From an uncultured Oscillospiraceae bacterium (GTDB lineage: Bacteria; Bacillota; Clostridia; Oscillospirales; Oscillospiraceae): DNA of 6,991 nt. Below are positions 1 to 6,300 of the stretch, in pieces. The position numbers were made by a program, and so were the translations under genes. The stretch is from the NCBI GenBank assembly GCA_947628265.1, contig CANQZF010000093.1, positions 1-6,991 on the forward strand. Direction: 5' to 3'. The stretch's first letter is position 1. Each line of letters opens with the position of its first letter. The notes under the pieces were generated by a model, which was not told the DNA's origin, searched no databases, and worked only from the letters and a program-made list of their open reading frames with translations.

Positions 1-104
1 TGTTCCTCACCAACATCACCGGCCCGGGCCGGGTGTGGCTCCAGACCATGCCCCTCCCCAACGTAGCCGCCGCGCTGCGCCGGTATATAGCAACCAACAA
101 CTAA
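1..104 (+). CDS. TIGR00266/AIM24-family protein, 3' end only
   Basis: Only the last 33 residues are in the window, read in the frame whose first whole codon begins at base 3 and which ends at TAA 102-104. The fragment contains the tract [17 protein letters not shown] followed by an Ala/Arg-rich helix and a short polar tail. From memory, a TGPG-x-VWLQTMP motif close to the C-terminus is typical of the TIGR00266 family (AIM24/TRAP-like beta-barrel proteins of unknown function, common in Firmicutes). The following gene starts 49 bases downstream on the same strand with no convincing terminator between, so co-transcription is possible. The family call rests on this short motif alone. Nothing can be said about the rest of the protein. 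Confidence 0.7.
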   Translation, partial: FLTNITGPGRVWLQTMPLPNVAAALRRYIATNN

Positions 105-132
105 AGCTGGCTCGAAAGCCCCGTTTTATACA

Positions 133-145
133 GGGAGAAAGGGAG
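133..145 (+). promoter_or_regulatory. Purine-rich ribosome binding site for the methyltransferase-STAS gene
   Basis: A GGGAGAAAGGGAG run ends 8 bases before the ATG at 154. It contains two overlapping Shine-Dalgarno-like GGGAG cores. This supports ATG 154 as the start of the methyltransferase-STAS gene. Confidence 0.6.
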
Positions 146-153
146 AAATCGGA

Positions 154-1461
154 ATGGATGAACTGAGAGAGCGGACCAACCCCGTGTTCAACACGGCCAA
201 GGCTACGCTTTTACATCTGACGAAGGCCGGGAACGCCGACGCCGCCATGATGGCGGAGACGCTGGGCCTGGATCTTGCGGGCATGACCCACAGCGACGAG
301 GGAAAAACGGCCATGGGCCAGTCCAACGTCGCCATCGTGGAGCTGCGCTACCGCTCTATGAACGCTTTTATCGAGGCCACGGGCGCCAAGACCGTGGTGG
401 ATCTGCCCTGCGGCTACACGCCCCGGGCCCTGGAGGACTTTATCGCGGATAAGCGCTACATCGCCTGCGACCTGCCGGCGGAGGCGGAGGAGATGGGCCC
501 GTTGATAGAGGGGATATTGGCCCGGCGCGGTCAAAAGCGGGACGTGGCCTACCACGGCGTGGACGCCACGAATTACGCCTCCCTCCGCGCGGCGCTGAAG
601 GGAGTGGAGGGGCCGCTTTGCGTCACCACCGAGGGACTTTTGATGTACCTTGCTGACGCGGAGCTTGTCGCCCTCATGGATAACGTCCGGCGCATTTTGA
701 AAGAATTCGGCGGGGTGTGGATCACCCAGGACCCGAAGGTCGGGCGGGTGTACATAGCGATGACCGTTGCGGCCCAGAGCCGCGACCCTGCCGCCGCCCA
801 AGCGGCGATGGAGGCCCTGGCCGGCGGCACCGACATGGGTACGGTCCTCAAGACCATGGCGGGGGACCAGGGCCAGTCCACCCTGAACGCCTCCAAAAAC
901 ACCTTTGGCGGCGCGGCGGACGTGAAATTCGGCAATGTCCTGAACTATCGGCCGGAGCAAGCCGAGGCGGCAATGAAAGAGTCCCTCCGCGCCCACGGCC
1001 TTAAGGTGGAGCTGACGCCCCTGGCGGCGCGGATGCCGGAGCTTCAAAGCCTGTCCCCTGAGCGGACGCAGATCGCGCGGCAAGCCCTGGAGCGGGTGAA
1101 CCTCTGGACCATCACCCCGGACGGGGCCGGGAGCGGATCCCAGTCGGAGGCGGACGGCGCTTTCGGCGTGGACATGACTGTGGACGGGGGCAAGCTCGCC
1201 GTGACCCTCCGGGGCCGGGTGGACTCCCTCACCGCGCCGGAATTCCTGGCGGCCTTTGAAAAGGCGGCGGAGGGGAGGACCCTGACGGCCGCCGCTGTGG
1301 ATATGTCAAACCTTGCGTACATCTCCTCGGCGGGTCTCCGGGTGCTGCTCATCATGACAAAGCGCGTTGGCGGGGGCCATCTGACCGTCACCGGGGCAAA
1401 CGAGATCGTCCGCTCCATCTTCGAGCAGACGGGCTACGACGACATCCTGACACTGAAATAA
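154..1461 (+). CDS. SAM-dependent methyltransferase (LCM/PPM1-like) fused to a C-terminal STAS domain
   Basis: The 435-residue protein has two parts. Residues about 1-320 look like a class I SAM-dependent methyltransferase of the leucine-carboxyl-methyltransferase/PPM1 type: the SAM-binding motif VVDLPCGYTPRA is at 81-92, an acidic loop CDLP at 105-108, and VTTEGLLMYL at 157-166, which corresponds to the family's conserved EGLLMYL. Such enzymes methylate carboxylates or hydroxyls of small molecules or proteins; the substrate here is unknown. After a Gly/Ser-rich linker (about 323-335), residues 337-435 form a STAS domain like SpoIIAA/RsbV anti-sigma antagonists. It has DMSNLAYISSAGLRVLL at 383-399, and Ser392 aligns with the serine phosphorylated in SpoIIAA. 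STAS domains bind RsbW/SpoIIAB-like kinases, so this one may be a docking or regulatory module. ATG 154 has a good ribosome binding site. The next gene follows within about 5-26 bases, suggesting an operon. The domain calls are firm; the biological role is inference. Confidence 0.86.
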   Translation: MDELRERTNPVFNTAKATLLHLTKAGNADAAMMAETLGLDLAGMTHSDEGKTAMGQSNVAIVELRYRSMNAFIEATGAKTVVDLPCGYTPRALEDFIADKRYIACDLPAEAEEMGPLIEGILARRGQKRDVAYHGVDATNYASLRAALKGVEGPLCVTTEGLLMYLADAELVALMDNVRRILKEFGGVWITQDPKVGRVYIAMTVAAQSRDPAAAQAAMEALAGGTDMGTVLKTMAGDQGQSTLNASKNTFGGAADVKFGNVLNYRPEQAEAAMKESLRAHGLKVELTPLAARMPELQSLSPERTQIARQALERVNLWTITPDGAGSGSQSEADGAFGVDMTVDGGKLAVTLRGRVDSLTAPEFLAAFEKAAEGRTLTAAAVDMSNLAYISSAGLRVLLIMTKRVGGGHLTVTGANEIVRSIFEQTGYDDILTLK

Positions 1462-1470
1462 ACCGTATGG

Positions 1471-1479
1471 AAAAGGGGG
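1471..1479 (+). promoter_or_regulatory. Shine-Dalgarno-like site that favours GTG 1488 as the dipeptidase start
   Basis: AAAAGGGGG ends 8 bases before GTG 1488. No purine-rich site precedes the alternative in-frame ATG at 1467, whose upstream bases are ACTGAAATAAACCGT. Starting at GTG also yields a standard MKKRF lipoprotein signal peptide. Confidence 0.5.
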
Positions 1480-1487
1480 CAATCGCG

Positions 1488-2213
1488 GTGAAAAAGCGGT
1501 TTACGGCGGCGATAGCGCTGGCGCTGGCGCTGATGCTCCTTGCCGGGTGCGGAAAGCCGGCGGCGAAAAGCGGATCTGCGGAGGACGCCTCCGGGTTCGT
1601 CTCCCTGGCGGAGGCGGTGCCCGACGTCATTTTGGAGATACGCTACTACTCCACCTACAACTTCGTGGGGGACAGGATCGCGGGGTACGAGGAGCCCTGT
1701 GCCCTCCTGACCCGGGAGGCGGCGGAGGCCCTACGCGGCGCGGCGGCCGACGCCATGGCGCGGGGCTACCGGCTGAAGGTCTACGACGCCTACCGGCCCC
1801 AGATGGCCGTGGACAACTTCATCGAGTGGGCGGAGAACACGGACGACACCCGCATGAAGGCGTATTTTTACCCGGAGCTCGATAAATCCGTCCTCTTCGA
1901 CCAGGGGTACATCTCCGCAAAGTCCGGTCACAGCCGGGGGAGCACCCTGGATCTGACGCTCTTCGACATGGCCACGGGCAAGGAGCTGGACATGGGCGGC
2001 ACCTTCGACTACTTCGGTGAGCTCAGTCACCCCGACTACGTGGGGGACCTGACGGCGGAGCAGATCGAAAACCGCAATATCCTCCGGGACATCATGGTGG
2101 AAAACGGCTTTAAGCCTTTGGCCGAGGAGTGGTGGCACTTCACATTGGAAAACGAGCCCTACCCGGACACGTACTTCACCTTCCCGGTCACAAGCGCGTC
2201 CGTGGCATCTTAA
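1488..2213 (+). CDS. Lipoprotein D-Ala-D-Ala dipeptidase (VanX/DdpX/PcgL family, peptidase M15D)
   Basis: This is predicted to be a zinc dipeptidase that cleaves D-Ala-D-Ala-type dipeptides outside the membrane. From GTG 1488 it has 241 residues; an in-frame ATG at 1467 would add seven. It opens with MKKRF, a hydrophobic stretch and the lipobox LAGC (Cys21), so it should be a surface lipoprotein, unlike cytosolic VanX. Family landmarks are intact: substrate-binding Arg103 in DAYRP, zinc ligands His148 and Asp155 in SGHSRGSTLD, and catalytic Glu214 with zinc ligand His217 in EEWWH. The early segment VILEIRYYSTYNFVG also matches the family. There is no vanH, vanA or VanRS neighbour in the window, so vancomycin resistance is unlikely. 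Periplasmic PcgL of Salmonella, which feeds on wall-derived dipeptides, is the better model. The amino-acid importer downstream would suit that role. The family call is strong; the substrate is inferred. Confidence 0.88.
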   Translation: MKKRFTAAIALALALMLLAGCGKPAAKSGSAEDASGFVSLAEAVPDVILEIRYYSTYNFVGDRIAGYEEPCALLTREAAEALRGAAADAMARGYRLKVYDAYRPQMAVDNFIEWAENTDDTRMKAYFYPELDKSVLFDQGYISAKSGHSRGSTLDLTLFDMATGKELDMGGTFDYFGELSHPDYVGDLTAEQIENRNILRDIMVENGFKPLAEEWWHFTLENEPYPDTYFTFPVTSASVAS

Positions 2214-2224
2214 AAATAATTTTG

Positions 2225-2231
2225 AAGGAGG
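2225..2231 (+). promoter_or_regulatory. Strong ribosome binding site of the first leader-peptide gene
   Basis: AAGGAGG lies 8 bases before ATG 2240. It fixes the start, so the longer in-frame extension upstream into the dipeptidase gene should not be counted. Confidence 0.75.
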
Positions 2232-2239
2232 AAAAAAAC

Positions 2240-2491
2240 ATGACTGACGAGAAGAAAACGGCGCCCAAGGGCGCTTTGGACGAGGACACCCTGGAGGACG
2301 TCACCGGCGGGGTCATAACACTGACCACCCACCGCCTAATGTGCCCCTGCGGGACGTATATCGCCGTCACCCGCGACGGGCAGAGGGTGCAGTGCCCCGG
2401 CTGCGGCCGCTGGTTCCAGGTCGTGGGAATGCGGCTGAAGGAGGAGACCCGGGGCGGCAGCAGCACCGGCGGCCTGGCGCAGCAGCTGTGA
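2240..2491 (+). CDS. GG-leader small protein 1 with zinc-ribbon-like cargo
   Basis: This 83-residue protein is of unknown function. Residues 1-24 look like a double-glycine leader: LDEDTLEDVTGG (13-24) has hydrophobic residues at -12, -7 and -4 and Gly-Gly at -2/-1, as in leaders cut by C39 peptidase transporters. The remaining 59 residues contain CPCG at 35-38 and CPGCGRW at 52-58, separated by 14 residues after Cys37. This is the layout of a small zinc ribbon, though the first knuckle is C-x-C rather than C-x2-C. The tail is polar and Gly/Ser-rich, ending in QQL. The cargo is closely related to that of the third peptide gene (2745-2981). No maturation enzyme or C39 transporter lies in the window. 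It could be an exported peptide, a RiPP-like precursor, or an intracellular zinc-ribbon protein whose leader resemblance is incidental. Confidence 0.75.
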   Translation: MTDEKKTAPKGALDEDTLEDVTGGVITLTTHRLMCPCGTYIAVTRDGQRVQCPGCGRWFQVVGMRLKEETRGGSSTGGLAQQL

Positions 2492-2627
2492 GGGGATATT
2501 CCGAAACCAAATCACCGGGATCATACCCCGGAAATACTATAGGAGGAAAATTAGCCATGACCGATAAAAGGAAAATTTTAGGCGGGGGGGGGTCGACCTC
2601 TGAATTAGAGGACGCCGCCCTGAACGA
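2483..2627 (+). repeat. Copy 1 of a 145-bp near-identical direct repeat
   Basis: The repeat runs from the last codons of leader-peptide gene 1 (CAGCTGTGAGGGG), through the whole 65-base intergenic region and ribosome binding site, to about codon 24 of leader-peptide gene 2. It matches 2973-3115 apart from a few substitutions and a 2-base length difference just before the ATG. The conserved part includes a hairpin, the AGGAGG site, a run of nine G and the SELED leader segment. Identity collapses past the leader, so the cargo regions of the two genes do not match. Confidence 0.9.
2515..2531 (+). other. Hairpin upstream of leader-peptide gene 2 (copy 1)
   Basis: CCGGGAT-CAT-ACCCCGG can fold with 7-base arms and one A/C mismatch. 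It sits 9 bases before AGGAGG (2541-2546). The second copy (3006-3020) is a perfect 6-base stem with the same CAT loop. The same element at the same distance from two ribosome binding sites suggests a transcript structure, such as an mRNA processing or stability element, rather than chance. It could simply have come along with the duplication. Confidence 0.4.
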
Positions 2628-2748
2628 CGACACCCTGGAGGCCGTCACCGGCGGGAAGAAAAAGTCGTCGAAGTCTTGGGCAGACGATGCCCGGGAATGG
2701 GCAAAGACACTGTGCGGCGACGGTGAGAATAAGGAGGAGCAGCCATGA
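2557..2748 (+). CDS. GG-leader small protein 2 with Lys-rich, single-Cys cargo
   Basis: This 63-residue protein is of unknown function. The leader is 33 residues: MTDKRKILGGGGS, an acidic segment, then LNDDTLEAVTGG (22-33), a double-glycine processing-type motif. The cargo, 30 residues long, starts KKKSSKSW, continues as a likely amphipathic helix (WADDAREWAK) and has one cysteine (Cys53) in an acidic tail. It has no zinc-ribbon motif, unlike its three neighbours, although its leader is nearly identical at DNA level to that of gene 4 (3045). ATG 2557 follows AGGAGG (2541-2546) by 10 bases. The TGA overlaps the ATG of the next gene (ATGA at 2745-2748), so the two are translationally coupled. 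A run of nine G at codons 10-12 makes the frame prone to slippage. It could be a bacteriocin- or pheromone-like peptide; no immunity or export gene is visible. Confidence 0.7.
   Translation: MTDKRKILGGGGSTSELEDAALNDDTLEAVTGGKKKSSKSWADDAREWAKTLCGDGENKEEQP
2731..2737 (+). promoter_or_regulatory. Ribosome binding site of leader-peptide gene 3 inside gene 2
   Basis: AAGGAGG lies within the last codons of gene 2, 7 bases before ATG 2745. It supports independent or coupled re-initiation at the ATGA overlap. Confidence 0.65.
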
Positions 2749-2981
2749 GCGAGGAGAAAAAGGCTGTTGCTCTGAATGAGAATACCCTGGAGGGTATCGC
2801 CGGAGGGGGCTTCAATGGGCCGGTCCCTCCGATGCCTTGCCCCTGCGGGACTTTCATTTCCCCCCTCATCGGCTTTGAGAGGGTGCAGTGCCCCAACTGC
2901 GGCCGCTGGTACCGGGTGGATGGAATGAAGCTGACGGAGGAGACGCAGGGCGGCAGCACTCCCCGTGTAGAACAGCTGTGA
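2745..2981 (+). CDS. GG-leader small protein 3 with zinc-ribbon-like cargo
   Basis: This 78-residue paralogue of gene 1 is of unknown function. The leader ends LNENTLEGIAGG (10-21), followed by a third Gly, and again fits the double-glycine pattern (Leu -12, Leu -7, Ile -4). The cargo has CPCG at 32-35 and CPNCGRWYRV at 49-58, with 14 residues between Cys34 and Cys49 exactly as in gene 1. The tail, including LTEETQGGS, also resembles gene 1 (LKEETRGGS). The DNA between the cysteine knuckles and the stop is still recognisably duplicated. Its start overlaps the stop of gene 2, so the two are co-translated. Four Cys suggest zinc binding or disulfides; the export route and target are unknown. Confidence 0.74.
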   Translation: MSEEKKAVALNENTLEGIAGGGFNGPVPPMPCPCGTFISPLIGFERVQCPNCGRWYRVDGMKLTEETQGGSTPRVEQL

Positions 2982-3115
2982 GGGGATATTTCGAAACCAA
3001 ATCACCGGGGTCATACCCCGAAAATACTATAGGAGGAAAAAGCGATGACCGATAAAAGGAAAATTTTAGGCGGGGGGGGGTCGACCTCTGAATTAGAGGA
3101 CGACGCCCTGAACGA
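2973..3115 (+). repeat. Copy 2 of the 145-bp direct repeat
   Basis: This is the counterpart of 2483-2627. It starts in the final codons of leader-peptide gene 3 and ends in the leader of gene 4. Differences are a few single-base changes and AGCG in place of TTAGCC before the ATG. The spacing of about 490 bases defines a tandem unit made of one zinc-ribbon gene plus the next leader gene. Confidence 0.9.
3006..3020 (+). other. Hairpin upstream of leader-peptide gene 4 (copy 2)
   Basis: CGGGGT-CAT-ACCCCG is a perfect 6-base inverted repeat with a 3-base loop, 10 bases before AGGAGG (3031-3036). It is the counterpart of 2515-2531. Copy 1 has lost one inner pair but gained an outer C-G pair. Confidence 0.42.
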
Positions 3116-3299
3116 AAAGACCCTGGAGGATGTGACAGGAGGCGTATTTAAGCAGCCGAAATTTGCGTTCACCAAACAGTGTCCCTGTTGTGGGGCAGGT
3201 ATAATCCTCAATGGCGATGAGGAGAGGGTGATGTGTTCCTGCTGTGGCCGCACTTTCCGGGTCGCCAACGGAAACCTGATCGAGGAAGACCAGGGCTGA
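3045..3299 (+). CDS. GG-leader small protein 4 with six-Cys zinc-ribbon-like cargo
   Basis: This 84-residue protein is of unknown function. Its first 20 residues are almost identical to gene 2 (MTDKRKILGGGGS, then SELED), and the leader ends LNEKTLEDVTGG at 22-33. The 51-residue cargo has CPCCG at 46-50 and CSCCGR at 64-69. Cys46/Cys49 and Cys64/Cys67 make two C-x2-C knuckles 14 residues apart, a conventional zinc-ribbon layout, with extra Cys48 and Cys66. Hydrophobic strands (GIIL, FRVANG) flank them. It follows AGGAGG by 8 bases and is the last gene before a terminator. Like gene 2 it carries a run of nine G after codon 9. It shows leader type 2 joined to the cargo type of genes 1 and 3, which suggests leader and cargo can be shuffled. 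Function and export are unproven. Confidence 0.74.
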   Translation: MTDKRKILGGGGSTSELEDDALNEKTLEDVTGGVFKQPKFAFTKQCPCCGAGIILNGDEERVMCSCCGRTFRVANGNLIEEDQG

Positions 3300-3331
3300 C
3301 TGCGTATTTTCCGGTCCGCCCGCTGTGACGG

Positions 3332-3366
3332 AAGAGGCCGTCTTATAGATGGCCTCTTTTGCTTTT
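3332..3366 (+). terminator. Rho-independent terminator after the leader-peptide genes
   Basis: AAGAGGCC (3332-3339) pairs with GGCCTCTT (3351-3358), 8 bases perfect around an 11-base loop. The stem is followed by TTTTGCTTTT-like T-rich sequence. It separates the small-peptide cluster from the importer gene. Confidence 0.8.
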
Positions 3367-3380
3367 ACGTAGAAAAAACA

Positions 3381-3386
3381 AGGAGG
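3381..3386 (+). promoter_or_regulatory. Ribosome binding site of the importer gene
   Basis: AGGAGG lies 7 bases before ATG 3394 and supports that start. No convincing -35/-10 pair is visible between the terminator and this site. Confidence 0.7.
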
Positions 3387-3393
3387 AACGACA

Positions 3394-6300
3394 ATGAAGG
3401 GAACTTCCAAACGGACGCGGCTGGGCGCCCTGGCGCTGGCGGCGCTGATGCTCATCTGTCTGCTGGCGGGCTGCGGGAAAAAGGAGGAGGTCATAAGCTC
3501 CATCGCCGAGCTCGACCAGCCCGGGCACACCGTGGGCGTGGCCATGGGCTCCTCCGGCGACACGGCGGTGACGAAGAACTTCCACAACGTGGAGATCACC
3601 CGCTACTCCGACAGCGCCACCGCGTATATGGCGGTGCAGCAGGGGAAGCTGGACGCCTTCGCCTTTGACGCCACCATGCTCCGCTACGCCATCTCCGGCG
3701 GCCTTACGAGGGTCAAAATTCTGGACGAGACCATGGGGGACATCACGGACATCGCTATCGGCGTCTCCCGCAAGACGGACATCCCGGACCTGGTGGAGAA
3801 AATAAACGCCTTTCTCGCCTCCATCCGATCTGACGGGACGCTGGACGACATGAAGCGCCGGTGGATCGAGGAAGCGAACGAGACCATGCCGGAGATCCCC
3901 CTCCCCGAGGACCCGGAGGTCACGCTGACGGTGGGGACCACCGGGTTTGTGAAGCCCTTCAGCTATTATAAGGACAACGCGCTCTGGGGCTTCGACATCG
4001 AGATGGCCACGCGTCTTGCCGCCTACCTGGGGGCGGGGGTGGAGTTCAAGCTCTACGACTTTGACGGCGTCATCGCCGCCGCCGAGACCGGCGTCATCGA
4101 CTGCGTCATGACGAACCTGAACGTCACGCCGGAGCGCCGGGAGGTCATCGACTTCTCCGACCCCATCTACACCTCCGAGACGGCCTTCCTGGTCCGCTCC
4201 GGCGAGGCCTCCGGGGGCGGGCAAGTCATCACGGAGCTTAGCCAGCTCAACGGCAAGCGGATCGCCGTCTCCACGGGCTCCACCTTTGATGAGATCGTTG
4301 ACAGCAACTTCCAGGGCGCCCAGAAGCTCTACTACAACAACTACGCCGATATGGCGGAGGCGCTGAAGCAGAACAAGCTGGACGGATTTTTGGTGGACGA
4401 GCCGGTGATCCGTGTGCTGAGCACGGAGGTCAGCGGCGTCACATGGCTGCCGGATATGCTCCGGAAGGACGATTACGCCATCGCCATGGCCAAGACCGAC
4501 AAGGGCGCGCGGCTCCAGAAGGAGATGAACGAGTACCTGGCCAAAATTCGCTCCGACGGGACCCTCCAGGAGATCGAGGACATCTGGTTCGGCACGGACG
4601 AGGCCGCCCAGACGGTGGAGGACCCGGCAAACCTGCCCGCTGTCAACGGCACCATCGAATACGCCGGCGCGCCGGGGATGGAGCCCCTCTCCTACATGAA
4701 AAATAACCGCCTCATGGGCTATGAGGTGGATCTGGTGACCCGCTTTTGCAGGGAGTACGGCTACGGCCTCCACATCCAAATCGTGGAATTTGCCACCATG
4801 CTGACCGGACTGGAGGCGGACAAATACGACATCGGCGCCGGGGGCATCACCGTCTCCGACGAGCGGGCGGAGAAGATGAACTTCACCGATCCCACCTACT
4901 CCGGCGGCGTCGTGGTGGCGGTGGCCAGCGGCGAGAAGGACGACGGCGGCAGCTTTTTTGAGCGCCTGGCTCTCAGCTTCGAGAAGACCTTCATCCGGGA
5001 AAACCGCTGGGAGATGATCCTCTCCGGCCTTGGCGTCACCGCCATTATCTCCCTCTTCTCCGCCCTCTTCGGCACCATCCTGGGCTTTGCCATGTGCATG
5101 GCGCGGCGGAGCCGCTATCGCGTCCTCTCCGGCATCGTGGCGTGCTTTGTGGGGGTCATCCAGGGCGTGCCGCTGCTGGTACTTTTGATGGTGCTCTTTT
5201 ACATCATCTTCGCCGGGGTGAACATCAGCGGCGTGACGGTGGCCATCGTGGCCTTCTCCGTGAACTTCGCGGCCTACGTCTCGGAGATGATGCGCACGGG
5301 CATCGAGGCCGTGGACAAGGGCCAGTGGGAGGCGGCCGAGGCCCTGGGCTTCGACCGGGTGGGGACCTTCACCAGGATCATCGCGCCCCAGGCGGCGCGG
5401 CACGTCCTGCCCGTCTACCGGGGGGAGTTCATATCCCTTGTGAAGATGACCTCTATCGTGGGCTATATCGCGGTGCAGGATCTGACGCGGGTGACGGACC
5501 TCATCCGCAGCGCCACCTTTGAGGCGTTCTTCCCGCTGATCGCCTCGGCGGTCATCTACTTCCTGCTGGCGTGGCTTTTGACCTCGGCGCTGGTCCTCCT
5601 GGAAAAGCGCCTGGACCCCAAGCGCCGACCCCGGAGGACCTACGAGGGCGCGGACGCCCCCGCCGCCCCCGCCCGGACCGGGGACACGAGAGCGGACACG
5701 GACAAGGACGGGGACGCGCCCCTCATCACCATCTCCCACCTTAAAAAGGTCTATCCCAACATCACGCCCCTGAAGGACGTGAACACCGAAATTCGCCGGG
5801 GCGACGTGGTCACCATCATCGGCCCCTCCGGCACCGGCAAGAGCACGCTCCTTCGCTGCCTCAACCGGCTGGAGACCCCCACCCAGGGCAGCATCGTGGC
5901 CTTCGGCCAGGAGATGACCACCGCGAAACCCCGGGAGCTCAGCGCCGCGCGGCGGAGGATGGGCATGGTCTTCCAGTCCTTCAACCTCTTCGGGCATCTC
6001 ACGGTGCTGGAGAACATCATCTTAGGCCCCATGGCCCTCAAGGGCGTGGCGGAAAAGGACGCGGCGGCCAACGCCATGCGGCTTTTGCGGATGGTTGGCA
6101 TGGCGGAGAAGGCCGACCGCTACCCCGACGAGCTCTCCGGCGGCCAGCGCCAGCGCGTGGCCATCGCCCGGACTCTGGCCATGGAGCCGGAGGTGGTGCT
6201 CTTTGACGAGCCCACCAGCGCCCTGGACCCCACCATGGTGGGGGAGGTGCTTTCCGTAATGAAGCAGCTGGCGGCGGAGGGCCTCACCATGCTCATCGTC

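Noticed and set aside
109..127. GGCT-CGAA-AGCC followed by CCGTTTT as a terminator after the first gene.
   Set aside because: The four-base stem is too weak and the T run is only four bases, separated from the stem by CCG.
211..1083. A 290-codon minus-strand open frame opposite the methyltransferase.
   Set aside because: The + strand carries firm methyltransferase motifs. The antisense frame has no domain-like features and is explained by codon bias.
1467..1487. Alternative ATG start for the dipeptidase, seven codons upstream.
   Set aside because: There is no Shine-Dalgarno sequence before it, and it places acidic residues ahead of the signal peptide. GTG 1488 has a G-rich site at 8 bases and gives a standard MKKRF signal. 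The ATG cannot be fully excluded.
1488..2213. Vancomycin-resistance gene vanX.
   Set aside because: The lipoprotein signal and the absence of vanH, vanA and regulators in the window point to a nutritional dipeptidase.
2535..2540. TACTAT as a -10 promoter box before leader-peptide gene 2 (also before gene 4).
   Set aside because: There is no -35-like hexamer about 17 bases upstream, and the start of transcription would fall on the ribosome binding site.
2240..3299. A CRISPR array or transposon as the explanation for the repeats.
   Set aside because: There are only two copies of a 145-bp repeat containing coding sequence, with no regular short repeat-spacer pattern, no terminal inverted repeats and no transposase.
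3324..3350. TGTGAC and TATAGAT as a promoter for the importer.
   Set aside because: The spacing of 14 bases is too short, and the TATAGAT lies in the loop of the terminator hairpin.
3343..5997. An 884-codon open frame on the minus strand opposite the importer.
   Set aside because: It lies antisense to a gene with clear domains. Its composition is rich in His, Gly, Arg and Val, the usual shadow of GC-biased third positions, and it shows no recognisable motif.
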